Part shown: positions 1 to 8,904 of the stretch, piece by piece
How the letters are laid out: the number at the start of each line of letters is the position of its first letter
How positions within the stretch are numbered: position 1 is the first letter of the stretch
Assembly (NCBI GenBank): GCA_004020645.1
Contig: SAQL01000028.1
Location: 20,069 to 84,068, forward strand
Direction of reading: 5' to 3'
Source of the DNA: Mesorhizobium sp.
GTDB lineage: Bacteria > Pseudomonadota > Alphaproteobacteria > Rhizobiales > Rhizobiaceae
Length of the DNA stretch: 64,000 bases
The notes under the pieces: model-generated
What the model was told of the DNA's origin: nothing
What the model saw: the letters and a program-made list of their open reading frames with translations, nothing else
The model's database searches: none
Program-made: the position numbers and the translations under genes

Positions 1-15
1 TGCACTCCGTACTGC

Positions 16-366
16 ATGCGAGCGAATTTGTGGAACGCCACTGACAATTTCATACAACGTCTTTCCGGCGACCTAGCCTTAGAGGACATTCCGCCGCTTT
101 GCAGCGAGTGCAGGCGCCTCGCGAGTGAGAGCGATTGCCCTTGCCCATCCTCCCTGCTTTTGGTGCAACATATGCTCGCTGCCGTTCACCAGCGGCTTGA
201 CGCCGTTGACTACCTCTCAGAGCAAGGCGCCATAAGACTGAAGGCTTTCACCGATTATCTGGCGGCGGTCGTTCGAATAGCTTCAGAGAGCGGCGACGCG
301 GCACCCTGGATTGATCTAGCAACCCGGTTTAGCGCTCTTTTCGGTCCCGACGAGGTTGCCCATTAA
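16..366 (+). CDS. Small hypothetical protein
   Basis: An open frame of 116 codons at the left edge that I do not recognise. It has a Cys-containing N-terminal third (CSECRRLASESDCPC) followed by a region with helical character and no membrane segment or signal peptide. The stop is followed 45 bases later by the 3' end of a convergent broken monooxygenase gene. The residue mix is protein-like (few Arg/Ser runs), which argues for real coding. The true start could lie outside the window. Function unknown. Confidence 0.45.
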   Translation: MRANLWNATDNFIQRLSGDLALEDIPPLCSECRRLASESDCPCPSSLLLVQHMLAAVHQRLDAVDYLSEQGAIRLKAFTDYLAAVVRIASESGDAAPWIDLATRFSALFGPDEVAH

Positions 367-411
367 CGCTTATCGCTTTTTCGTGGAACGAGCAGCCTCG
401 TCGGCAATGCG

Positions 412-1735
412 TCATCGATCGCCAGCGGCGTGCCGGCGCATGGACCGAGGATGCGGGCAGGTCAGGCATCCACGGGGCTGGCCCTTCGCGGCAGCATGGT
501 AGGCCAGATATTTTCGCTTCATCGAAATACGGTCGGCCACGTGTTTGGCATCATGCCAGACGCCCCAAATGAAGCTGGATCCTCTTTGCGACTGCCAAGG
601 TAAACCCAGGAAATAGAGCCCGGGCTCGCTCGAGACGCCACGGTGGTGCCTTGGCCGGCCCTTCTCGTCGAAGGCGTCGACCTTCAGCCAGCTGTAGTCG
701 ACAGCAAAGCCTGTCGCCCAGACGATCGCCGCTATCCCGGCCTCGGACAGGTCGAGCTCGCGGATCGGATTGGTCACGCATTCCGGATCCGGGTGGATCC
801 GACGGGCCGCGGGCTCTTCCGAGATGTCGAGACGGTCGCGAGCGACATAGGCGTCGGCTTCATCCAGCAGCGACATCAAGCTTGCGTCGCTACGGGCAAT
901 GTTTTTCGCCAGATCGGGCGCGAAGCTCATCACGCCGTCCTGGTACGTGCTTGTCATACCGAGGAGCGTAAGCCCCTGCGCGGCCAGACGACGGAAATCG
1001 ATCGTCTCGCCGCCGCGCGCGCCGCTCACCGCGACCGTGACGTGTTCGGTGCCGGATCCCGGGGTCTCGGCGTCCCACTTGCCGAGGACGCCCAGCCACC
1101 AGCAGACGTCGCGCCCGCGATAGGCCCGCGGCGGGCGATCGTGAGGGCCCACCGAAAGGTAGACGCGCTTGCCAGCGCGCTGGAGTCGTCCGCGATCTGC
1201 ACACCCGAGGATCCCGCGCCGACCACCAGCACCGCGCCTTTCGGCAGTTGCTCAGGGTTGCGGTACGCGCTGGAATGGATTTGCAGCATGCCCGCATCCC
1301 CAGGGACGACGAGCGGAATGACGGGGATCTGGAAAGGTCCGGTCGCGGCGACGATGCTGTTGGCTTCGACCACGCCGTCCGACGTCTCGACGCGGAATCC
1401 GGGCCGCCCGACATTTCTTTGCCCGAGCTTGACCTCCACGCCGCAGCGGATCGGCGCATTGATTTGCTTTGCATAAGCGACAAAATGGTCGGCGACCTCC
1501 TCCTTGGAGGCAAAGTCATCGGGACCGGTCCGCGGAAACTCCATGCCCGGGAACCGGTCATGCCAGGCCGGGCCATTGGCAACGAGGGAGTCCCACCGCT
1601 GCGAGCGCCAGCGTTCGGCAATCCGGCCGCGTTCAAGAATAGATGAGGCACCCCGCACTTGCTCAGGTGCTCGCTCATAGCCACTCCCGCTTGGCCGCCG
1701 CCAACGACAAGCGTCTCCACTTTTTCAAGAGTCAT
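412..1735 (-). pseudogene. Flavin-containing monooxygenase (FMO/BVMO-like), frameshifted
   Basis: Three successive reading frames together rebuild one NAD(P)H/FAD oxidoreductase of the FMO/Baeyer-Villiger type. The first frame gives the FAD Rossmann motif (VVGGGQAGVAMSEHL). After a break near 1645 the second frame reads through RWRSQRWDSLVANGPAWHDR and the NADPH motif (VVGAGSSGVQIADD). After a break near 1160 the third frame gives the C-terminal half, with EPGLYFLGLPWQSQRGSSF. Two frameshifts make a functional product unlikely. The original would have been roughly 430 residues, normal for the family. The substrate cannot be told. It sits in a stretch of other decayed genes. Confidence 0.85.
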
Positions 1736-2273
1736 ATTTGCGTCCTGTTCTTCCTACCCAGTTCTCTGCGAATGCGGCGGCGGTCTGATTCTCGATACTA
1801 AATGGACCCAAATGCGAAAATCAGCATTTCCTGTGCCAAGGGTTAGCCTACCCTAATGCTCGGAGGGATTGCCGACGATGTGCAACGGGACGGGATGTCC
1901 CGGATCAGCACCATTGGAGAAAAGTGATCGAACGGCTGTCTGAATTTTTTTGCCGTTCCCCCTCAATCCTTTGTTCCTGGCGTCGGCGTGCGTTGCCGAC
2001 GCCGTTGTCTTCGGCGCCAAGCCGCCTTCCGGCGATCCTTACCCAAGAAGATCCCGGGGGGGCCTTCGGGAAATTCGTCTCGGTCATTGGTTTGGTTGAA
2101 AGGGGCCCCTGCCGGTGAGGAGGGGCAACGGCAGGGCGCCTCGCCATGTCGACCTAATCTAACAGCGATGGAGGCTGCAGAGACGTCGACACGGCCGCAC
2201 AGCAGCTGGCGCACACACGGCCGCGAATTGATCCTATCCCGATCCCGCCTCTCTCACTCGCCTCCTCTTCGGG
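1736..2273. other. Gap without recognisable gene
   Basis: About 540 bases with only short, low-complexity open frames on both strands. I see no RNA gene, promoter motif or homology here. Confidence 0.5.
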
Positions 2274-2610
2274 CTAAGGCTTGAGTTTGATGACCGGCTC
2301 AATCACTGCGAAGACCGCGTCCGGCTTTCGGATGGGCGGACGGCGGAACCTCGCGCTCACAAATTCCTCTGGGAACCAGATTCTTGCGCGGACAGCGCGT
2401 CTGGAAGGGGCGGCCGCTCGGCGGACCCCTCGCCGGGGAAATGTCGCCTTCGAGCACAATGTGGTTTCTTGACGACACAGGTGTCGGCAATCGGGATGGC
2501 CGGGAAAAGTGCCTCGGTATAGGGGTGGTACGGCGGCGAGAATATCTGGTCTGTGGTGCCCTGCTCGACGATGTGGCCGAGATACATGACCACCACACGG
2601 TTGGAGGTTC
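2274..2610 (-). pseudogene. Peptide ABC transporter ATPase (OppF/DppF-like) C-terminal relic
   Basis: The frame ending at 2357 reads VVMYLGHIVEQGTTDQIF followed by PYHPYTEALFPAIPIADT, which is the region after the H-loop of oligopeptide/dipeptide transporter ATPases. The next part continues in another frame (HIVLEGDI, then PPSGRPFQTRCPRK, the zinc/Cys-bearing oligo_HPY C-terminal signature). The Walker A and B parts are absent and at least one frameshift is present, so this is a 3' fragment. No permease or binding-protein genes accompany it. Confidence 0.8.
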
Positions 2611-3158
2611 GGCATGTCGAATGTTCAGATGATTGGCCCCCCAGTGGGGCCGCCGCAGTGCAGCTGGTTTCTTGCGGTCAACCAGCTTCCGAAACCTTCG
2701 GCAACGAGCGTTCAGGATGTTAGCTTGGGTTCTAATGGATCGACCGGATCGCCGATTGCGGAGGCGACGACCAATCTTGGACCCGGGAGAGCGATCACGG
2801 ATCCTGCGGCGAGAAGGCATGGGACGAACTCTCCGGTGACAATGGCCGCGACGAACCGCGCATTTTTGGGAGGGACAATGACAAGCTCTGCGGATCCGGC
2901 GCAGATGTTCTCTACGCTGGAAGCAGCAAGGATTATCTGACCGCGGGCGTTGACACACGGCTCCAGGATCGCATGAGCGGCTTCGACCCGAGGTTCGGGT
3001 GGAAGCCGCACATCATCGCTCTCGTCGATATCGAACGAGATACCTTCATCTTTCATACGGTGGGGTTCTATGAAACGGTTTTGGCCGAACTTCTTCGACA
3101 ACGCCAGCCTAGTGTCCGGCTATCCGGCGAGCTGGTTTTACAACGGCAAGGCCACGTT
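2611..3158. other. Unrecognised stretch left of the IS5 element
   Basis: A minus-strand open frame (2712-3101, 129 codons) has hydrophobic, protein-like composition (for example ELVIVPPKNARFVAAIVTG), but I cannot assign it to a family. It may be another gene relic. The opposite strand is also open across most of it, so coding direction is uncertain. Confidence 0.3.
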
Positions 3159-4006
3159 AAACTAGGTCGCAGACTCATAATTTCTGAGCCAGATGCGCAC
3201 TGAAGCGAGCTTGATGGCAGCGAGGAAATTGAGCGGATCGCGGTCATATCGAGTTGCGATACCTCTGAAGTGCTTAAGTTTGTTGAAGTATCGCTCGACG
3301 AGATTGCGCTGCCTGTAGACCCATGCGCTGAAGGGAAAACTGCCGGTCCGGTTCTTCTTCGGCGGGATGTTCGCCACGCTTTTCGCTCCGCCGCGAGCGT
3401 CCGGATAGCATCGCTGTCGTAGGCGCGGTCGGCAAGCAGGATTGCATCGGGTTGGAGGGCGTCGAGCATGGCGGCGGCGGGCTTGCCGTCATGTGCCTGT
3501 CCGGCCGTCAGGACAAGGTCGATCGGCCGGCCTTCGGCATCGACGAGCGCGTGGATCTTGGTCGTGAGGCCGCCGCGGGAACGTCCCATGCAGCCATCGT
3601 CAGCGCCCCCTTTTTTGCCGTGGCAGCGTGCTGGTGAACGCGGACACAGGAGCTGTCGATCATGATGATCTCGCCGTCAAAGGCCCTGGAAACCGCCGCC
3701 AGAAGCCGATCCCAGACCCCGGCTTTGCGCCATCGCACGAACCGGTTGTAGCAGGTGGTGTAGGGGCCATAGCGTTCCGGCACATCGGCCCAGGGTGAGC
3801 CGGTGCGGAAGCGCCACAGGATGCCGTTGAGCACCTTGCGGTCGTCAACGCGTGCCACACCGCGGACCTTGTTGGGGAGATGAGGCGCGATGATGCCCCA
3901 TTCAAAATCGCTCAATTCATACCGACGCATCAAAGCCTCCAAAAGAAGCCTTGAATCAGAACTTACATCAGCACGATACCCAGTTTATGAGTTTGCGACC
4001 TAGTTT
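3159..4006. mobile_element. IS5-family (IS427-like) insertion sequence
   Basis: The element is bounded by 22-base terminal inverted repeats, 3159-3180 and 3985-4006, with one mismatch (AAACTAGGTCGCAGACTCATAA against AAACTAGGTCGCAAACTCATAA). The interior is filled by a minus-strand IS5-type transposase. Length about 848 bases, normal for the IS427 group. On its right it abuts a broken methyltransferase gene that it probably interrupted. I did not identify a convincing target duplication. Confidence 0.85.
3162..3942 (-). pseudogene. IS5-family transposase with programmed frameshift site and an extra frameshift
   Basis: OrfA starts with RRYELSDFEWGIIAPHLP, the DUF4096 start typical of IS427-group elements. 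OrfB carries DDE parts (GLTTKIHALVDAEGRPI, LLADRAYDSDAIR). The switch from A to B coincides with a run of A then G (3606-3616 on this strand), the slippery site used for programmed frameshifting in this group. A second frame change near 3375 precedes the C-terminal signature RNLVERYFNKLKHFRGIATR. That one is not expected for the family and probably inactivates this copy. Confidence 0.85.
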
Positions 4007-4530
4007 GCAGATCGCAAGGTGCGCCTTGGACAGGTATTGCCGAAAGTTGTGGGTGTGCCACCGCGCTCAGGTCTGCACGCGGGTTGGGGGCGACAGAGGC
4101 ACCAAGGCTGCGCCCGAAAGGATCGGCGCCGCGCCTGCTTCGAGATAGAGCCGGCGTACCGGTCGAAAGCCGGGCCGGGTTGATCGCTGAACTGACTGCC
4201 GTAATCGATGTCGTCAGTAGCGATAGCACTGCCCGGCAGGAGCCGCTCCCATGCCCGTTCGAGAAGTCGCTCAGGATCGGCAAGATGCGTCGCACGAAGC
4301 GGACGTAAACCACCGCGGCATTGTCGGCCGGCCAGGGATGGAGTATGTCCGCGTCTGCCGATCCCTCGCACAGCGGCTTCTTCGCGCCAGCACTAACTTG
4401 CTTTCGTCGAAGTCAATGCCGACGACGCGGCCGTTGGTCCCTCCCCCGCCAACTCGAAGCTTACATTCCGCCCGCGCAGCCGGCGTCGATCGAGCAGCGA
4501 TTGGGTTGGACCGCCAGCACGCGCTAAAAG
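4007..4530 (-). pseudogene. SAM-dependent methyltransferase relic
   Basis: Pieces of a class I methyltransferase occur in different frames. Near 4390-4440 the strand reads GRVVGIDFDESKLVLAR, the motif I/II region that binds S-adenosylmethionine. Near 4310 it reads VVYVRFV, then HLADPERLLERAWERLLPG and DDIDYGSQF in another frame, matching motifs III-IV of this family. The C-terminal end is lost where the IS5 element starts. Several indels rule out function. Confidence 0.65.
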
Positions 4531-4966
4531 ACGGTAACGCGCGCCCGCCCTTTAGCTCCTTTGATGATGTAGGAGTGGGAGCCCCTTACTGCCATCGCAT
4601 AGCGGCATTCTGCGAATCATGATTGACTCTGCCTATCGGGCACGCAACGACATTAATAGAAGCGTTTGCGGAGTATCCGAAACCGAGAGGTCACCACACG
4701 GCGCCGATTGCTCGGGTTACGATCGACATTTGAACCGCCAAAAAGCAGCTCGATCGTGACATTGTTCTGGGATGCCTCCGACCTTGGCGGCAGCCACGAA
4801 ACCACGTCGGAACGTTGTGCCCGGACCAGACAGTCGTCGCTGCGCGGTTTTTAACTAAGAATCGTTAGCGACCCAGCCAGTTCTTGCATGCATGTCGTTA
4901 CCCAAAACCGCTTTGCTCTCTCGGGTCAGGCCCAAGGGCAGGCTTTGGGCGACATGCGCTGGCCGG
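4531..4966. other. Gap without recognisable gene
   Basis: About 435 bases between the methyltransferase relic and the ArsR-type gene. Short frames on both strands show no family resemblance. Confidence 0.4.
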
Positions 4967-5305
4967 TCAACTCCCGGAGCGACGCGGGCGGTATGCCATC
5001 TGCCATAGCTCCCCCTCGCCGAAAATCCCGTCCAGCATGTTGAGAAGTTCGCGCACGGCATCGGATTTACAGGAATAGTAGATCATCTGCCGGTCGCGCC
5101 TTGTCTCGACGAGATCGAGCGCCCGCAGTTTGGCTAGATGCTGTGACAGCGCGGATTGGCTGAGCAGAACCTTTTCGGCGATAGCGCCGACCGACATTTC
5201 ACCGTCGGCCAGGTAGATCATGATCAACAGTCGTTTCTCGTTGCCCATCAGGGCCAGAAACGCAGCCGCTGATTCGGCATTGGCGATTAGCTTTTTCGAG
5301 ACCAT
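4967..5305 (-). CDS. ArsR-family winged-helix regulator (NolR-like)
   Basis: A 112-residue protein with a complete ArsR winged-helix domain: a lead helix (AESAAAFLALMGNEKRLLIM), a recognition helix (LSQSALSQHLAKLRALDLV) and a wing (TRRDRQMIYYSCKSDAV). There is no CxC metal motif, so it is not a classical arsenic sensor. The sequence resembles NolR, the ArsR-type repressor of nodulation genes in several rhizobia, in length and recognition helix. That link is an inference. It stands alone, upstream of a decayed GDP-mannose dehydratase gene, and no operator palindrome was identified. Confidence 0.8.
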   Translation of the reverse strand: MVSKKLIANAESAAAFLALMGNEKRLLIMIYLADGEMSVGAIAEKVLLSQSALSQHLAKLRALDLVETRRDRQMIYYSCKSDAVRELLNMLDGIFGEGELWQMAYRPRRSGS

Positions 5306-5541
5306 CGATCCCCCATACTTTCCTGCTCATCGGACGCTATTGGGGGCAATAGCGTCTGTTTTCGATAACCTCACTCGCGAGAGTGCGCTGGCAATTCAAC
5401 GCTACCGGGAATAGGTCCGATCACGACTGTCCACCGTAGGGCCTTTGCCTCGGGCGCGCCGGACAGCCGCGCACCACTGCGCACCCCAACCATGCCGGCG
5501 TGGCCGGAGACCAGACGCGTTTGCCCTCCAGCGAGATCATT

Positions 5542-5885
5542 TCACTTTAATTCGAGCGTGATTCTGTAGGCCCGACGATCGGCCTCGACCATTTGACGAG
5601 CTCATCGAAAGTGTTCTTTGGCTTCCAACCGAGCTTGGTGGCCCGCCTTAGCTGGAGTCGCCAATCGGTAGGTCCAGTCGGACTGAAATAACCGCTTGTC
5701 TATCCGGATCAGCGCATGGTTACTCCTGCGTTAGCGGCCTAGCTCGTCAATGCTTTCCCCCTTCCAGACGATCTCCCTCCCGACAGGCCGCAAGGCAAGC
5801 CTCGACAAAGCTGCGGACCGAATGCGTCTCGCGGTCGCAAGCACAATCGTCAGGCTCGTGGTGCTGCAGGATGCGCCAGGAAAGT
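5542..5885 (-). pseudogene. GDP-mannose 4,6-dehydratase (gmd/noeL-like) C-terminal relic
   Basis: Read in two or more frames, the strand gives LQHHEPDDCACD, then ETHSVRSFVEACLA, REIVWKGESIDELG, KRLFQ/RYFSPTG, LGWKPKNTFDELVK and finally MVEADRRAYRITLELK before the stop. This order matches the last third of GDP-mannose 4,6-dehydratase. In rhizobia a symbiotic copy (noeL) makes GDP-fucose precursor for Nod-factor fucosylation. The N-terminal two thirds, including the cofactor and catalytic motifs, are missing and there are several frameshifts. Whether it came from noeL or a polysaccharide gene cannot be decided here. Confidence 0.75.
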
Positions 5886-6117
5886 GAGCGACTAAATTGA
5901 GTGGTGTACCTTGGGCATCAGAAGAACTGGGAGGACTCCGCTCCACCTTCCGCCTTGCGCATGACTGGAGAGATTTCCGGTGGGCGTCGCCTCCCGAGCA
6001 ACGCTTTTTCGTGTACGTTATTCTCCGTAAAATCGATTCTTTCGATGGAGCGCATCCACGGTATGAATGCGGGCATCGCCGTACCCTCGAACAGCATCGG
6101 TGCGGCTCCGCAACCAG

Positions 6118-7002
6118 TCAGCGAGCCAAAAACAGCGGCAATGTGGGCTTCTCGAAAATCCACCTCGTGACGCCGCCAAACAGCCGCTCACGCAGCCGAC
6201 GGCTGCCGTAAGCGCCCATTACTATCATTTCGGCAGACGTGTCGATTGCGTGCTGCGCAAGCACCGTGGCAGCCGATTTGCCGGCACTTGGCAGTAGGTC
6301 AATCGACACCCGAGCACCGTGCCGAGTGAGATAGGCAGCGATGTCGGCTCCAGGCTCCGTGCCGTTCGCGTTGTACGCCTTCGGATCGACCAGGGCGACA
6401 CAAACCTCCTGAGCAGCGCAAAGGAGACCCAGAGCTTCCCGAACCGCACGGCTCGCCTCCAGTCGTGAATCCCAACCGATCAGGACGCGCCTTGGCCACA
6501 GCGTCGGCTCAGCGCCGTCCGGCACAATAAGCACCGGCTTTCCCGTATCGAATAAGCTGCCGTTGATGACGAGAGGTCCGACAATACTGTCGTTGAGAAG
6601 TGCGGGGCCGACAATTGTCAGGTCGGCGCAGAGCGCCCGCTGTCGCACAACCTCACCTACGCGGGTCGCATCGCAATAATCCGTATCGACGTCATAGGAA
6701 AGGCACATGGCCCTCAGCAGTTTCTGGATATCCTGAGAGCGTTTTTCCTGTCTGGCCACGTCCTGTGTGAATCTGTCGATTTGCCGAAACCGATTGTTCA
6801 ATTTGGCAATTGCCTGTGAACTTCCTACAGGCCACTCGGGGACACAATCTCCAATCGGCAGAGGTGACATAACGAGCATCTGAGGCGGTGTAATCAGTAC
6901 GGAAAGGTGCGCGCCGACTTCGACACATAAGGTGGCAGCAGTTCTGACGTCCTGATCGGAATGGTCAGCATCGGTCACACAGAGTACGCTTTTAAAGCCC
7001 AT
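6118..7002 (-). CDS. Tandem-domain universal stress protein
   Basis: A 294-residue cytoplasmic protein with two UspA folds. The N-terminal domain (1-145) starts FKSVLCVTDADHSDQDV and lacks a clean nucleotide loop. The C-terminal domain (150-294) ends GAYGSRRLRERLFGGVTR, matching the G-2x-G-9x-G ATP-binding pattern of UspA proteins. It is the last gene of the long minus-strand run that begins with nifH, about 100 bases downstream of the response-regulator gene, so it may be co-expressed under microaerobic symbiotic conditions (inference). Full length for the two-domain class. Confidence 0.88.
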   Translation of the reverse strand: MGFKSVLCVTDADHSDQDVRTAATLCVEVGAHLSVLITPPQMLVMSPLPIGDCVPEWPVGSSQAIAKLNNRFRQIDRFTQDVARQEKRSQDIQKLLRAMCLSYDVDTDYCDATRVGEVVRQRALCADLTIVGPALLNDSIVGPLVINGSLFDTGKPVLIVPDGAEPTLWPRRVLIGWDSRLEASRAVREALGLLCAAQEVCVALVDPKAYNANGTEPGADIAAYLTRHGARVSIDLLPSAGKSAATVLAQHAIDTSAEMIVMGAYGSRRLRERLFGGVTRWIFEKPTLPLFLAR

Positions 7003-7101
7003 TTGCCTGCTTCTTCTGAGTATTCGTTTAGGGGCGTTTCAGGCCGCAAGACCGGCTCACAGCGCAAGGGAAAGGGAGTGGCGCCACACCCGGCACTTGG
7101 T

Positions 7102-7806
7102 TCAGCCGTCCGGCTTCTCGAGCGAATAGCCGGCCGACCTGACGGTACGAATGACGCTGCCGGGCGAAGCTGTCTTCAGGGCTTTTCTGATCCGGCTGAT
7201 ATGGACATCGACCGTGCGTGCACCGACATGGATGTTGGCCGGCCAGGCCGCTCCGATAAGCTCGTCCCGGCTAAAGACCTTCCCGGGAGCTTCAATCAGA
7301 AGCCGCAGCACGTTGAACTCGATGGGTCCGAGGTGGATGTCGTGGCCATTGCCGCGAACCCGGTGGGCGTCGAGCTTCATCTCGAGGCCGCCGCAGGTGA
7401 GCCAGCCGCCGTTTTCAAGACCATTTGCACCCCGCTTCGTCAGCGCCAGTCTCGCCCGTAGACAGTCGAGCAGCTTGGCCGGGGCGATCGGCCGCACAAA
7501 GCTCTCGTCAATGCCAGCCTTCAGGAGATCGAGGTGCTGGTTCTCGGCGCCGGGCGCGATCAGGGCAATAATGGGCAGCCCGCCGGTCCGGGGCTGCCGC
7601 TTGAGCCGGGCGCAGATAGGGGACCCGGTTATGCTCGCTGGCCCGCAGTCCAGCACCACGGCACGGAATTCCCGTTCGTCGGCCAATGCAAGCGCTTCCT
7701 TAGCGCCGCCTGCCGGCTCAGTGGCAAAGCCGTCCACCTCGAGTATGTGGCTGAGGAACAGATAGAACTCGGCATCTTGCGAGCAGATCAGGACGAGTGG
7801 CTTCAT
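7102..7806 (-). CDS. OmpR/PhoB-family response regulator with atypical receiver
   Basis: The C-terminal half is a good OmpR-type winged helix (GPIEFNVLRLLIEAPGKVFS, SRDELIGAAWP, RTVDVHISRIRKALK, IRTVRSAGYSL). The N-terminal receiver keeps the central Asp (AVVLDCGP), but the acidic pocket at the end of strand 1 is replaced (LVLICSQDAEF where DD/ED is usual) and the conserved Lys of the KP motif is Arg (FVRPIAP). Phosphorylation may therefore not be the switch. I start it at the ATG at 7806, which begins the receiver; the frame is open to a TTG at 7881. It follows the NifX-associated gene closely and no histidine kinase is nearby. Confidence 0.85.
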   Translation of the reverse strand: MKPLVLICSQDAEFYLFLSHILEVDGFATEPAGGAKEALALADEREFRAVVLDCGPASITGSPICARLKRQPRTGGLPIIALIAPGAENQHLDLLKAGIDESFVRPIAPAKLLDCLRARLALTKRGANGLENGGWLTCGGLEMKLDAHRVRGNGHDIHLGPIEFNVLRLLIEAPGKVFSRDELIGAAWPANIHVGARTVDVHISRIRKALKTASPGSVIRTVRSAGYSLEKPDG

Positions 7807-7918
7807 CAGCGCTACCCCAAGAGCCCCATCACCGGCCTGGCCCGCCTCGGCCTGCGTGGGCTGGCTATCGCGCTCGCTCAAGACCTGTCATGGCCCCTTT
7901 GCTCGACACCTGCTCCCA

Positions 7919-8398
7919 TCACGCGCGCGCTACCTCGGGATAGGTTTCGATGGCTGCGATTGCGTCGCCGACCAGTTTCGTGCCGGCCTCGGCGAGCTTG
8001 CGGAGCGTCTCGAAGCCGAACCGGTGGACGTCGCGCAGCGTCTTCGACAGAGCGACCAACCGCCCCGCCGTGAAAAGCACGCGCCCAAAGCCTTCATGGC
8101 TCAGCTCTATCATCGGCGACGCCATCAGGCCGCAGCGCTCCTCGATCGCAAGCCCAACGGCGGTGTAAAACATATCAAGTCTCCACAGCACGTCCGGATC
8201 GGGATCGCCGATGATTGGGATTGCACGGCGCTGTTCCTTAGTGATGATGAAGGCGGCCAGCAGCTCGGCGTCCGCTTTGCCTTCCCACGCCCCGTAGGAA
8301 TCCTGAGCACGGATCAGCCGTACGAGGCATTTGAGGAACGGGTTGGCAAGTGCCACCTCGTCCTCAGCGACAGCAGGGCTAACCGCAGGGCCAGACAT
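7919..8398 (-). CDS. NifX-associated nitrogen fixation protein (DUF269)
   Basis: A 159-residue protein of the small family encoded next to nifX in many diazotrophs; it shows NPFLKCLVRLIRAQDSYGAW near the start and ELSHEGFGRVLFTAGRL in the middle. The biochemical role is not established; linkage suggests FeMo-cofactor assembly or trafficking. The ATG at 8398 is preceded by AGGAG at good spacing. A GTG at 8422 overlapping the nifX stop is an alternative start. It belongs to the nifHDKENX transcription unit. Confidence 0.9.
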   Translation of the reverse strand: MSGPAVSPAVAEDEVALANPFLKCLVRLIRAQDSYGAWEGKADAELLAAFIITKEQRRAIPIIGDPDPDVLWRLDMFYTAVGLAIEERCGLMASPMIELSHEGFGRVLFTAGRLVALSKTLRDVHRFGFETLRKLAEAGTKLVGDAIAAIETYPEVARA

Positions 8399-8418
8399 TT
8401 CGCCTTCTCCTCTTTCAG

Positions 8419-8904
8419 TCACTCGTCCTCGAAGGACCGTTTCTTCTCCGCGACGGCTGCCTCAGCCAGCACCTTGCGCAACCAAGGGGGAGGACTAGTC
8501 CTGAGCATCATCTGCGTGCGCAACAGCACCTCTTGGATGCTCTGAGGCTGCCGCACCTTGATCGGATGAATTTTTGCCGAAACAAGCTTGGCTGCCGAAG
8601 GTCCGCCGATCGCCAGGCAAAACAGGAGGTGGCAGCCCTTCAGCGCTTCCACCTTCGGTGTGATACGGTCATCGCCCTCGGTCCGATGTTTCCCCCTTTC
8701 GTCGGAAACGTCGTCGAAGGCCACGGCTTCCACGAGTTTCCACTCCTCGCGCGTCACATCGTAGATGACAAAGCGCCTGGCCGACCCGAAATGCGCGTTG
8801 AGCTCCCTCATGTCTTGGGTTGCGATTGCCACGCGCAAAGCGCCTGCTCGTCGTTCACGCATCGGACCATGAACCTCGTCAGTGACGAGTGAGAGGCGAC
8901 GCAC
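8419..8904 (-). CDS. nifX: NifX, FeMo-cofactor precursor carrier
   Basis: About 161 residues with the NifX/NifB-C-terminal fold: LRVAIATQDMRELNAHFGSA near residue 30, then FVIYDVTREEWKLVEA and LLFCLAIGGPSAAKLVSAKI. NifX binds NifB-co and passes the precursor to NifEN. The GTG at 8904 is the probable start and overlaps the nifN stop by 26 bases, indicating translational coupling; the ATG at 8862 is an alternative. The frame stays open far upstream, antisense-free but inside nifN, so the long version is not real. Confidence 0.92.
   Translation of the reverse strand: MRRLSLVTDEVHGPMRERRAGALRVAIATQDMRELNAHFGSARRFVIYDVTREEWKLVEAVAFDDVSDERGKHRTEGDDRITPKVEALKGCHLLFCLAIGGPSAAKLVSAKIHPIKVRQPQSIQEVLLRTQMMLRTSPPPWLRKVLAEAAVAEKKRSFEDE

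Noticed and set aside
643..1476. 277-codon plus-strand frame
   Set aside because: Antisense to the monooxygenase pseudogene, which shows clear family motifs.
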